Shown in pieces: positions 46,184 through 54,376 of a DNA stretch of 64,000 nt. A program made the position numbers and the translations under genes. Under the pieces are notes generated by a model. That model searched no databases. It was not told the DNA's origin and worked only from the letters and a program-made list of their open reading frames with translations. Every line of letters begins with the position of its first letter. The stretch's first letter is position 1. Source of the DNA: Streptomyces agglomeratus (GTDB lineage: Bacteria; Actinomycetota; Actinomycetes; Streptomycetales; Streptomycetaceae); assembly GCF_001746415.1 (NCBI RefSeq), contig NZ_MEHJ01000001.1:3803001-3867000 (forward strand), in the 5' to 3' direction.

Positions 46184-48451
46184 ATGCAACTCGCCGCGAT
46201 CATCGTGTCGCTGGTCCTGACCGTGGTCGGCGTTGCGCTCATCGCCCGAGCCGTCGCGCAGATCTACCGGTTCGTCAAGCTGGGCCAGCCCGTCCCCGCG
46301 GGCAGCCGCACAGGCAACCCGAAACAGCGCACGATCACCCTGGCCAAGGAATTCCTCGGCCACAGCCGGATGAACCGGTGGGGCATCGTCGGCGTCGCGC
46401 ACTGGTTCGTCGCGATCGGCTTCCTGACGCTGCCGCCGACCCTCGCCCAGGCGTACGGCCAGCTCTTCCAGGCCGACTGGGTGCTGCCCGTCATCGGCGG
46501 CTTCCTGCCGTTCGAGATGTACATCGAGTTCATCGGTCTGATGACGGTGGTGGGCATCGTCGTCCTGATGGCGATCCGCCTGCTCAACCTGCCCTCGCGG
46601 GCCGGGCGCAAGTCGCGGTTCGCCGGCTCGAAGGCATGGCAGGCGTACTTCGTCGAGTACATCATCCTGACGATCGGCCTCGCGATCCTGGTGCTGCGCG
46701 GCCTCGAAGGCGCGATCCACCACGTGGACGGCTACGACGCCGCGTACTTCGTGTCGTACCCGCTCGTCCTCGCCTTCGACGGGCTGAGCGTCTCCACGCT
46801 CCAGACGCTGATCTACTTCACCGCGATGATCAAGATCGGCACCTCGCTGATCTGGATGATCACCGTCTCGCTGAACACCAACATGGGTGTCGCGTGGCAC
46901 CGCTTCCTCGGCTTCCCGAACATCTGGTTCAAGCGCGAGGACGACGGCTCCACCGCCCTGGGCGCGCTCCAGCCGATGACGTCCGGCGGCAAGGAGATCG
47001 ACTGGGAGGACCCGGCCGAGGACGCGGTGTTCGGCGTCAGCCAGGTCGAGCAGTTCAGCTGGAAGGGCATCCTCGACTTCTCCACGTGCACCGAGTGCGG
47101 TCGCTGCCAGTCGCAGTGCCCCGCCTGGAACACGGGCAAGCCGCTGTCCCCGAAGCTGCTGATCATGTCGCTGCGCGACCACGCCCACGCCAAGGCGCCG
47201 TACCTGCTCGCGGGCGGCGGCAAGACCATGGAGGGCGACGAGAAGGCCACCGAGGAGCAGCTGAAGGACGTTCCCGCGTCGGCTCTCGCGGAGGCCGAGC
47301 GTCCGCTGATCGGGACGCTGGAGGAGAACGGCGTCATCGACCCGGACGTCCTGTGGTCCTGCACCACGTGCGGCGCCTGCGTCGAGCAGTGCCCGGTCGA
47401 CATCGAGCACATCGACCACATCGTCGACATGCGCCGCTACCAGGTGATGATCGAGTCCGCCTTCCCGTCGGAGGCCGGCACGATGCTCAAGAACCTGGAG
47501 AAGAAGGGCAACCCCTGGGGTCTCGCCAAGAAGCAGCGCGTCGAGTGGACGAAGGAAGTCGACTTCGAGGTCCCGATCGTCGGCAAGGACATCGAGGACC
47601 TGTCCGAGGTCGAGTACCTCTACTGGGTCGGCTGCGCCGGCGCCCTGGAGGACCGGGCGAAGAAGACCACGAGGGCCTTCGCGGAGCTGCTGCACATCGC
47701 GGGCGTCAAGTTCGCGATCATGGGCGGCGACGAGAAGTGCACCGGTGACTCCGCCCGCCGTCTGGGCAATGAGCCGCTGTTCCAGCAGCTCGGCCAGGAG
47801 AACGTCGCGATGCTGAACATGGCGTACGGCGAGGACGACGAGGACGAGTCGACGAAGAAGCCCAAGTCGGCCAAGAAGATCGTCGCCACCTGCCCGCACT
47901 GCTTCAACACCATCGCCAACGAGTACCCGCAGCTCGGCGGCGAGTTCGAGGTCATCCACCACACGCAGCTGCTCCAGCACCTCATCGACGAGGGCAAGCT
48001 GATCCCGGTGACCCCGGTCGAGGGCCTCATCACGTACCACGACCCGTGCTACCTGGGCCGCCACAACAAGGTCTACACGCCGCCGCGCGAGATCATGTCG
48101 GCCGTCCCGGGCCTGCGCCAGCAGGAGATGCACCGTCACAAGGAGCGCGGTTTCTGCTGCGGCGCCGGCGGCGCGCGCATGTGGATGGAGGAGCGCATCG
48201 GCAAGCGCATCAACACCGAGCGCGTCGACGAGGCCCTGTCCCTCAACCCGGACATCGTCTCCACCGCCTGCCCCTTCTGCCTCGTCATGCTCACCGACTC
48301 GGTGAACGGCAAGAAGAACGACGGCAAGGCGAAGGAATCGCTCCAGGTCGTGGACGTGGCCCAGTTGCTGCTGGACTCGGTGAAGACGCCGGCCGAGCCC
48401 GCGGGCGAGGCCGAGACCGAGGACGCTCCGGAACCGGAGCCGGTGAAGTAG
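46184..48451 (+). CDS. Membrane iron-sulfur reductase (HdrDE/GlpC-like)
   Basis: The 755-residue protein has about five membrane helices in its first 240 residues. Two 4Fe-4S motifs follow, CTECGRCQSQCP (about 304) and CTTCGACVEQCP (about 395). Two CCG domains of the heterodisulfide reductase type come next (VATCPHCFNTIANEYP; ITYHDPCYLGRH and RGFCCGAGGARMW). It probably passes electrons between a membrane quinone pool and a cytosolic partner. M. tuberculosis Rv0338c is a similar protein in a comparable neighbourhood. An Asp/Glu/Pro-rich tail ends the protein. Start supported by GAGGAG upstream. Confidence 0.9.
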   Translation: MQLAAIIVSLVLTVVGVALIARAVAQIYRFVKLGQPVPAGSRTGNPKQRTITLAKEFLGHSRMNRWGIVGVAHWFVAIGFLTLPPTLAQAYGQLFQADWVLPVIGGFLPFEMYIEFIGLMTVVGIVVLMAIRLLNLPSRAGRKSRFAGSKAWQAYFVEYIILTIGLAILVLRGLEGAIHHVDGYDAAYFVSYPLVLAFDGLSVSTLQTLIYFTAMIKIGTSLIWMITVSLNTNMGVAWHRFLGFPNIWFKREDDGSTALGALQPMTSGGKEIDWEDPAEDAVFGVSQVEQFSWKGILDFSTCTECGRCQSQCPAWNTGKPLSPKLLIMSLRDHAHAKAPYLLAGGGKTMEGDEKATEEQLKDVPASALAEAERPLIGTLEENGVIDPDVLWSCTTCGACVEQCPVDIEHIDHIVDMRRYQVMIESAFPSEAGTMLKNLEKKGNPWGLAKKQRVEWTKEVDFEVPIVGKDIEDLSEVEYLYWVGCAGALEDRAKKTTRAFAELLHIAGVKFAIMGGDEKCTGDSARRLGNEPLFQQLGQENVAMLNMAYGEDDEDESTKKPKSAKKIVATCPHCFNTIANEYPQLGGEFEVIHHTQLLQHLIDEGKLIPVTPVEGLITYHDPCYLGRHNKVYTPPREIMSAVPGLRQQEMHRHKERGFCCGAGGARMWMEERIGKRINTERVDEALSLNPDIVSTACPFCLVMLTDSVNGKKNDGKAKESLQVVDVAQLLLDSVKTPAEPAGEAETEDAPEPEPVK

Positions 48452-48469
48452 CGCGTACGCGGTACCAGG

Positions 48470-48508
48470 AAGCGGCCGGATCTGCCTCGGGGGCAGGTCC
48501 GGCCGCTT
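48470..48508 (+). terminator. Terminator after the Fe-S reductase
   Basis: A 17-bp stem with one G-T wobble (48470-48486 with 48492-48508) and a TCGGG loop is followed by TTGTTG. Confidence 0.88.
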
Positions 48509-48619
48509 TGTTGCGCACGGCTTGCAGTTCCGGGCGCATTTCGTACGCACGGCTTACCGCAGTGGTCAAAAACGAGCATCATGTGCCATCTGGAACCGGT
48601 GATACGGGTGGGGTGGGTC

Positions 48620-49729
48620 GTGCGAAGAAGGCTGGCCGGGGCAGCAGTGGGCTGCGCCGTATTACTGACGGGCTGCGGCGCCTCCGCCGACGGGGGCTCC
48701 CCGACACCGGGCGCCAAGGCGGACTCCTCGCCCACCGCGACGGTGAAGAAGGCCGCCGCGCCCGTACGCCCCGTACCGCACGGCAGGGGCAGCCGCGTCG
48801 CCGAGGACTTCAACGGCGACGGCCACCGCGACCTCGTGCTCAACGACCTGGTCAAGGGCCCCGAGGACCGCCTGGGCGACGACGCCGGCATCGGCATCGT
48901 GTACGGCTCCGAGCCCCCGCGGTCCCTCGACCCCTCCGTACGCCAGCTCCTCACGCCCGCCCGCAACGCGGCCCGCACCGAGGGCGTCCTCCCCGCGGCC
49001 TTCGACGCCGAGGCGGCCTGCGACCTCGACAAGGACGGTTTCGCCGACCTGGTGGTCACCACGGACCCGCCGTACAACGGCACCGGGGCACCGCCCGTAC
49101 CGCTCCAGATCCTCTTCGGCTCCGCGAACGGCCTCACCGGCAAGGCGGTCAAGCTCCGCATCCCCGACGGCGCCCGGTTCGGCAGGGAATGGCCCGGCCA
49201 CCCCGTCTGCGGCGACTTCGACGGCGACGGCAGCAACGACCTGGCGGTGACGGCGAGCGGCGGCCGCCTCAGCCACCTGCGCGGCCCCTTCACGCGCGCC
49301 GGAGCCCCGCGCGCCGCCGGGAGCGCCATCCCGAGCGCCGGACCCGTGCTCGCCTCCCCCGACCTCGCGCCCGACGTCAACGGCGACGGTTACGACGACC
49401 TGGTCTCCGCCACCCGCCCGCACGAGCCGGGGACGGCCGCACGGGCGACGCTGCTGCTCGGCGGTCCGGCGGGCCCCGGGCGGCCGGGCGGTGCGTACAC
49501 CTTCAAGGCGGTGACGGCGCGGCCGGCCGCCCTCGCGGCCGGTGAGGAGACGTCCACGACGGCCGTCCTGCGGCACGCCGACTTCGACGGTGACAAGAAG
49601 CCGGACACGGTGGTGCGTACGCACCGGGGCGAGACGATGGACGCGATCACGCTGCATTCGTCCGATTCCGCCGCCGGTGGGAGAGCGCTCACCTTCTCCA
49701 CCGAGGTTTTCTCCGCCCAGCAGCCCTGA
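48620..49729 (+). CDS. FG-GAP/VCBS repeat lipoprotein
   Basis: The GTG at 48620 gives a 369-residue protein starting VRRRLAGAAVGCAVLLTGCG, with lipobox LTGC. An upstream ATG at 48581 would add 13 residues before the basic stretch and is less likely. Five calcium-binding-type repeats are visible (DFNGDGHRDLVLND, DLDKDGFADLVVTT, DFDGDGSNDLAVTA, DVNGDGYDDLVSAT, DFDGDKKPDTVVRT). These build an integrin-like beta propeller, here anchored to the outer face of the membrane by lipid. Confidence 0.82.
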   Translation: MRRRLAGAAVGCAVLLTGCGASADGGSPTPGAKADSSPTATVKKAAAPVRPVPHGRGSRVAEDFNGDGHRDLVLNDLVKGPEDRLGDDAGIGIVYGSEPPRSLDPSVRQLLTPARNAARTEGVLPAAFDAEAACDLDKDGFADLVVTTDPPYNGTGAPPVPLQILFGSANGLTGKAVKLRIPDGARFGREWPGHPVCGDFDGDGSNDLAVTASGGRLSHLRGPFTRAGAPRAAGSAIPSAGPVLASPDLAPDVNGDGYDDLVSATRPHEPGTAARATLLLGGPAGPGRPGGAYTFKAVTARPAALAAGEETSTTAVLRHADFDGDKKPDTVVRTHRGETMDAITLHSSDSAAGGRALTFSTEVFSAQQP

Positions 49730-49873
49730 TCCGTACAACCCTTCGGGCCCACCGGCGGTCTCCTGTGCGCCGACCACCCGTGCCCCGGAGGACACCTCCC
49801 GGCACACGGGGTGATCGCACCCCACTGACCCGGACGCGCCCCCGCGTCCCGGCATGCCGCAGGAGAGCTCCGC

Positions 49874-51325
49874 ATGCACAGAAGCCTTCGCACCACGCTC
49901 GCCACCGCCACCGCTGCCGCCCTCACCGGCGGCCTGCTCGTCGCCGGAGCCGGCGCGGCCGCCGCCGCGCCCACCGCCGGCCTCCAGGGCGACTTCAACC
50001 GCGACGGCTACCGCGACCTGGCGGTCTCCGCGGCCGGCGCCACCGTCAAGGGCCACAGCGGCGCGGGCGCCCTGACCGTCCTGTACGGCTCCCCGGCCGG
50101 CGCCGGCGCCCAGAAGACCCAGACGATCACCCAGGAGACCCCGGGCGTCCCGGGCACCGCCGAGAAGGGGGACGCCTTCGGCGGCCACACCGCCACCGCC
50201 GACTTCAACGGCGACGGCTACGCGGACCTCGCCATCGGCGCGCGCTTCGAGGACGTCGGCTCGGACGTCGACGGCGGCACGGTCACCGTCGTGTTCGGCA
50301 GCGCGACCGGCCTGACCGGTGGCGTGACCGTCGCGGACCCGACGAGCACCAAGCACGACCACTTCGGCTCGGTCATGGCCGCGGGCGACTTCAACGGGGA
50401 CGGCAAGCCGGACCTGGCCGTCACCGCCGACAACAACAGGATCGACGTCTTCCGCGGCGGTATCAGCAAGTCCGGCACCACCGGCGGCCGTTACACCCTC
50501 ACCACCCCGGTCCTCGCGGTCGAGGGCCACGACATCTTCAACGTCACCGCGGGCAACGTGAACAACGACGGCCGCACCGACCTGGTCGTCGACGGTTACG
50601 AGGGCGACGCCACCGGCGAGTGGTCGTACAACGCCAACTACTACCTGCCGGGCAGCTCCTCCGGCATCACCACGACCGGCGCCAGGAAGCTCCCGGCTGG
50701 CATCATCACCGACATCGGCGACACCAACGGCGACAGCTTCGGTGACATCGTCGTCGGCAACTCGTGGGACACCGACGGAGGCGTCGCGAAGGGCGGCGCG
50801 GTCCAGGTCGTCTACGGCACGGCGGGCGGCCCGACCGGGGGCAAGGACACCATCACCCAGGACAGCCCCGGCGTTCCGGGCAGCTCGGAGACCGGCGACG
50901 GGTTCGGCTGGGAGCTCTCCCTGGGCGACATCAACGGCGACGGCCTCCAGGACCTGGCCGTCGGCGCCGCCAACGAGGACATCGGCGGCGTGGCCGACAC
51001 CGGCATGGTCACGGTCATGTACGGCACCCCGAGCGGCTTCTCCACCTCGGGCGCCCAGGCGATCGAGCAGGACACCCCCGGCGTCCCCGGCGCGAGCGAG
51101 AAGCTCGACGGCTTCGGCGGCGAGGTCTTCCTCTCCGACACGACCGGCGACGGCAAGGCGGACCTGACGGTCGGCGTGCCGTGGGAGAACGCGCAGGACG
51201 GTTACGTCGTGGCGTTCCGCTCCGACGGCACGAAGATCTCGACGGCGGGCAGGGGCATCGGGCTGACCGCCGCCGGCATCTCGACGGCGGGCACACCGCG
51301 GCTGGGCGCGAACATCTCCGGCTGA
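49874..51325 (+). CDS. Secreted FG-GAP (integrin alpha-like) repeat protein
   Basis: The 483-residue protein has a signal peptide (MHRSLRTTLATATAAALTGG) and seven FG-GAP repeats with DxNxDG loops (for example DFNGDGYADLAIGA, DINGDGLQDLAVGA), enough for a complete seven-bladed propeller. The ATG follows AGGAGAG. Such proteins are secreted and bind calcium; in streptomycetes their targets are unknown. It lies 144 nt after the related lipoprotein on the same strand. Confidence 0.88.
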   Translation: MHRSLRTTLATATAAALTGGLLVAGAGAAAAAPTAGLQGDFNRDGYRDLAVSAAGATVKGHSGAGALTVLYGSPAGAGAQKTQTITQETPGVPGTAEKGDAFGGHTATADFNGDGYADLAIGARFEDVGSDVDGGTVTVVFGSATGLTGGVTVADPTSTKHDHFGSVMAAGDFNGDGKPDLAVTADNNRIDVFRGGISKSGTTGGRYTLTTPVLAVEGHDIFNVTAGNVNNDGRTDLVVDGYEGDATGEWSYNANYYLPGSSSGITTTGARKLPAGIITDIGDTNGDSFGDIVVGNSWDTDGGVAKGGAVQVVYGTAGGPTGGKDTITQDSPGVPGSSETGDGFGWELSLGDINGDGLQDLAVGAANEDIGGVADTGMVTVMYGTPSGFSTSGAQAIEQDTPGVPGASEKLDGFGGEVFLSDTTGDGKADLTVGVPWENAQDGYVVAFRSDGTKISTAGRGIGLTAAGISTAGTPRLGANISG

Positions 51326-51383
51326 CGAACCCGGCGACAACCCGTCAGGGACCCCCTAGGGGATGTCACAGCTCGGCCGCAAA

Positions 51384-51409
51384 GCCGGGCCTGTTGCGGC
51401 AGGCCCGGC
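51384..51409 (+). terminator. Terminator after FG-GAP protein
   Basis: A perfect 10-bp stem (GCCGGGCCTG with its complement, 51384-51393 and 51400-51409) and TTGCGG loop lies before the Yip1 gene. Confidence 0.7.
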
Positions 51410-51443
51410 ATACGGCGCATCCGGACCAGGTACGTTCGATTAC

Positions 51444-52388
51444 GTGGCTGGATTCAGGATCGGACGCGGCCGGGACAACCGCACCCCGCAACAACAACCG
51501 CAGCGGCAACAGCAGCAGCAACGGCAGCAACAGCCGTACGGGCAGCAGGCGTCATCGCCTCAGCCCCCGTACGGCCAGCAGCAGTGGCCGCAGGCACCGC
51601 AGTACGGCGGACAGCACGGCGAGCCCGAATACTTCGGCGACCCGGACCCACACGCGCACCAGGGCCAGTCCCGGGGCGGCTACGGAGGCGGGTCGGCCCC
51701 CGGGGGAGGCGGCCAGTACCCGCACGGCGACAACTCCCGCGGGAACCCCAACAACCCGGGTCACACCACGGCCTTCAGCATCGGCGAGGACCCGTACGGC
51801 GACGGCAGCACCTACCACGCCGGCAACACCGCCGCCCCGCCCGCGGGCCCGCGCCTGCACTGGAAGCAGCTGCTGAGCGGCATCGTGCTGCGCCCCGGCC
51901 CGACGTTCTGGCAGATGCGCGACTACCCGGTGTGGGGACCCGCCCTGGTCGTCACGTTCCTCTACGGGCTGCTCGCGATCTTCGGCTTCGACAAGGCGCG
52001 CGAAGAGGCCATCAACGCGACCCTGACGAGCGCCATCCCGTACGTCCTGACCACCGGCATCGCGGTGATCATCTGCGGCCTGATCCTGGGCGCGGTGACG
52101 CACACCCTGGCCCGCCAGCTCGGCGGTGACGGCTCCTGGCAGCCGACCGTCGGCCTCTCGATGCTGATCATGTCGATGACGGACGCCCCGCGCCTGGTCT
52201 TCGCGATGTTCCTGGGCGGCGAGAACGCGCTGGTCCAGGTGCTCGGCTGGGTGACCTGGCTGGGCGCGGCGGCCCTGTTCACCTCGATGGTGAGCAAGTC
52301 GCACGACCTGCCGTGGCAGAAGGCCCTCGGCGCGTCCGCGATCCAGCTGGTGGCGCTGCTGTCACTGATCAAGCTGGGCACCATCTGA
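51444..52388 (+). CDS. Yip1-family membrane protein
   Basis: The GTG at 51444 (VAGFRIGRGRDN) gives 314 residues. The first 145 are Gln-, Pro- and Gly-rich and disordered. The rest is a Yip1 domain (WKQLLSGIVLRPGPTFWQMRDYP) with about five membrane helices. An upstream in-frame extension to 51363 would place the start inside the terminator and was not used. The function in bacteria is not known. Confidence 0.85.
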   Translation: MAGFRIGRGRDNRTPQQQPQRQQQQQRQQQPYGQQASSPQPPYGQQQWPQAPQYGGQHGEPEYFGDPDPHAHQGQSRGGYGGGSAPGGGGQYPHGDNSRGNPNNPGHTTAFSIGEDPYGDGSTYHAGNTAAPPAGPRLHWKQLLSGIVLRPGPTFWQMRDYPVWGPALVVTFLYGLLAIFGFDKAREEAINATLTSAIPYVLTTGIAVIICGLILGAVTHTLARQLGGDGSWQPTVGLSMLIMSMTDAPRLVFAMFLGGENALVQVLGWVTWLGAAALFTSMVSKSHDLPWQKALGASAIQLVALLSLIKLGTI

Positions 52389-52409
52389 GGAACGGCACGA
52401 CGAACCGAA

Positions 52410-52443
52410 AAGGGCCCCGGCGCGACGACGCGCCGGGGCCTTC
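52410..52443. terminator. Bidirectional terminator between Yip1 and phosphoribosyltransferase genes
   Basis: A 14-bp stem with a one-base bulge around ACGA (GGCCCCGGCGCG against CGCGCCGGGGCC) separates the convergent stops at 52388 and 52460. Confidence 0.8.
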
Positions 52444-52459
52444 TCACATCACCGTGGGG

Positions 52460-52963
52460 CTACGCGTCCAGGACCTGCCCGGTGCGCCGCACGACGGGCT
52501 TCTGCACACTCCACGGGAAGTTGATCCACTCGTCGGTGCGCTTCCACACGTACTCGCACTTCACGAGCGAGTGGGACTTCTCGTAGACGACCGCGCTGCG
52601 GACCTCCGCCACATGATCGAGGCAGAAGTCGTGGACGAGCTTGAGCGTCTTGCCGGTGTCGGCGACGTCGTCCGTGATCAGCACCTTCTTGTTGCTGAAG
52701 TCGATCGCGTCCGGCACCGGCGCCAGCATGACCGGCATTTCGAGGGTCGTCCCGACCCCGGTGTAGAACTCGACGTTCACCAGGTGGATGTTCTTCACGT
52801 CGAGCGCGTACGCCAGGCCGCCGGCGACGAAGACCCCGCCGCGCGCGATGCTCAGCACGATGTCGGGCTCGTACCCGTCGTCGGCGATGCTCTGCGCGAG
52901 CTCGCGCACGGCGACGCCGAACCCCTCGTACGTCAGATTTTCCCGTACAGCACTCATACCCAT
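52460..52963 (-). CDS. Purine-type phosphoribosyltransferase
   Basis: The protein is 167 residues from the ATG at 52963 or 165 from the ATG at 52957; neither has a clear ribosome-binding site. The PRPP motif VLITDDVADTGKTL (about 93-106) and IARGGVFVAGGLA are as in xanthine/hypoxanthine phosphoribosyltransferases. A C-terminal WINFPWS follows. It likely salvages a purine base. It follows dcd by 16 nt on the same strand, so both nucleotide genes may be one transcript. Confidence 0.88.
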   Translation of the reverse strand: MGMSAVRENLTYEGFGVAVRELAQSIADDGYEPDIVLSIARGGVFVAGGLAYALDVKNIHLVNVEFYTGVGTTLEMPVMLAPVPDAIDFSNKKVLITDDVADTGKTLKLVHDFCLDHVAEVRSAVVYEKSHSLVKCEYVWKRTDEWINFPWSVQKPVVRRTGQVLDA

Positions 52964-52979
52964 GCACCCATACCCGGCA

Positions 52980-53555
52980 TCACACCTGCGTCCGATGGAA
53001 ATTGAGGAAGGACCGCGAGGCCGTCGGCCCGCGCTGCCCTTGGTAACGCGACCCGTACCGCTCGGAACCGTACGGGAACTCCGTGGGCGAGCTCAGCTGG
53101 AACATGCACAGCTGCCCGATCTTCATGCCCGGCCAGAGCTTGATCGGCAGGGTGGCCAGATTCGAGAGCTCAAGGGTGACGTGCCCGGAGAACCCGGGGT
53201 CGATGAACCCGGCGGTCGAATGGGTGACGAGCCCGAGCCGCCCGAGGGAGCTCTTGCCCTCCAGCCGCGACGCGAGGTTGTCCGGCAGCGTGATCTTCTC
53301 GTACGTCGAGGCCAGTACGAACTCACCGGGGTGCAGGATGAACGCCTCGTCCCCCTCCGGCTCGACCTCGCGCGTCAGGTCCGCCTGCTCCACGGCCGGG
53401 TCGATGTGGGGGTAGCGGTGGTTCTCGAACACCCGGAAGTAGCGGTCGAGCCGCACGTCGATGCTCGAGGGCTGCACCATGGATTCGTCGTACGGATCAA
53501 TACGCACGCGTCCGGCGTCGATCTCGGCCCGGATGTCCTTGTCTGAGAGAAGCAC
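52980..53555 (-). CDS. dcd: dCTP deaminase
   Basis: The 191-residue enzyme deaminates dCTP to dUTP on the way to dTTP. The start is a GTG at 53555 ([12 protein letters not shown]). The conserved [34 protein letters not shown] with the catalytic glutamate and Ser-Arg, and [11 protein letters not shown] at the end are all present. Confidence 0.97.
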   Translation of the reverse strand: MLLSDKDIRAEIDAGRVRIDPYDESMVQPSSIDVRLDRYFRVFENHRYPHIDPAVEQADLTREVEPEGDEAFILHPGEFVLASTYEKITLPDNLASRLEGKSSLGRLGLVTHSTAGFIDPGFSGHVTLELSNLATLPIKLWPGMKIGQLCMFQLSSPTEFPYGSERYGSRYQGQRGPTASRSFLNFHRTQV

Positions 53556-53659
53556 GCCCCGAGGATACGCAGAGCGCGCGGGCCCGCCCCAATCGGACGA
53601 CCCCGCGCGCCTCTCACTCCGTACCGCCGACCGGCCGCTCACCGGCCTCCGGCCGACCG

Positions 53660-53833
53660 CTAGCGCTGCTCCAGCACCACCGGCACGGCATGCCGAAGCC
53701 GTGCACAGCGCGGACAGCGGATGAGCCGGCCCGGCCCGATCCGGCCGGCGCCGAGCTGCTGCAACGGGAACGATGTGGTGCTGAACACGTGCCCCTCGGC
53801 ACAGCGGACGACGGTGGGCTCCATCAAGTCCAT
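53660..53833 (-). CDS. Very small zinc-ribbon-like protein
   Basis: The ATG at 53833, after GGGAAGGGA, gives 57 residues. It carries [12 protein letters not shown] and [12 protein letters not shown]: a CxxGH and a CPRC, which together could bind one zinc. An ATG nine bases downstream is an alternative. It is short but the motif pair and codon use support it. It lies upstream of dcd and downstream (antisense side) of the tRNA. Function unknown. Confidence 0.65.
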   Translation of the reverse strand: MDLMEPTVVRCAEGHVFSTTSFPLQQLGAGRIGPGRLIRCPRCARLRHAVPVVLEQR

Positions 53834-54020
53834 CAAGTCCCTTCCCCAACAAAGCGTGGACGAGAAGGCCACATTAGGGGATGAACGGGACGCCACTCCA
53901 GGCGGCACTCCGCCCTCAAAGGTACGCCCACCCGACACCACGAAAACCCCCGCAGCGCACACCGGGGCGGGGACTGAGGTACACTGTGGGACGACGCGGA
54001 GCCAGCCAACGGCCCGCCGC

Positions 54021-54094
54021 GCGGGTGTAGTTTAATGGTAGAACATGAGCTTCCCAAGCTCAGAGCGCGAGTTCGATTCTCGTCACCCGCTCCA
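54021..54094 (+). tRNA. tRNA-Gly (anticodon CCC), CCA encoded
   Basis: A cloverleaf can be drawn: acceptor GCGGGTG (54021-54027) with CACCCGC (54084-54090), D arm with TGGTAGA, anticodon stem TGAGC/GCTCA with loop TTCCCAA (anticodon CCC), and T arm GCGAG TTCGATT CTCGT. CCA is encoded at 54092-54094. A TACACT box about 40 nt upstream may be the -10. Confidence 0.95.
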
Positions 54095-54105
54095 CGCAAG
54101 AGCCC

Positions 54106-54142
54106 CAGGCCACGAGCCCGGGGCTTCTTTGTTGTCTGGACC
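54106..54142 (+). terminator. Terminator after tRNA-Gly
   Basis: A stem of AGCCCC with GGGGCT and an inner GGC/GCC is followed by TCTTTGTTG, a good T-rich tail for this GC-rich genome. Confidence 0.75.
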
Positions 54143-54376
54143 AGCTCAGGCACGCCCTGCCAGATCCGTGCCGGACGCTTGATCATCGGTCGCCTTGCGC
54201 TGGGCCCGCCGGTAACCCCGCGGCCTGCGGCCACACCCGCTCTTACGACCTGCTGCGCGCCCGGCCCCTGAGCCGCCCGCAAGGTGACGTGCTGGGCTAC
54301 AACCATGTGGGTTCTTCGCGAGTCTTGATCGGCGGCTGTCACATCCTGCCGTAAACGATCAAGACCGAAGGAACGC
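54143..54376. other. Intergenic region with no recognisable gene
   Basis: I see neither a credible coding frame nor a repeat of the tRNA 3 end that would mark an integrated element. The last 50 nt, with a purine-rich GACCGAAGGAACGC before the ATG at 54377, are the leader of the next gene. Confidence 0.5.

Noticed and set aside
48662..51340. An 892-codon minus-strand open frame
   Set aside because: It is antisense to two FG-GAP genes; the apparent protein is again Gly/Ala/Arg/Val low complexity.
54021..54376. tRNA-Gly as the attachment site of an integrated element
   Set aside because: The 3 end of the tRNA is not repeated downstream within the window and no integrase or excisionase gene is present.
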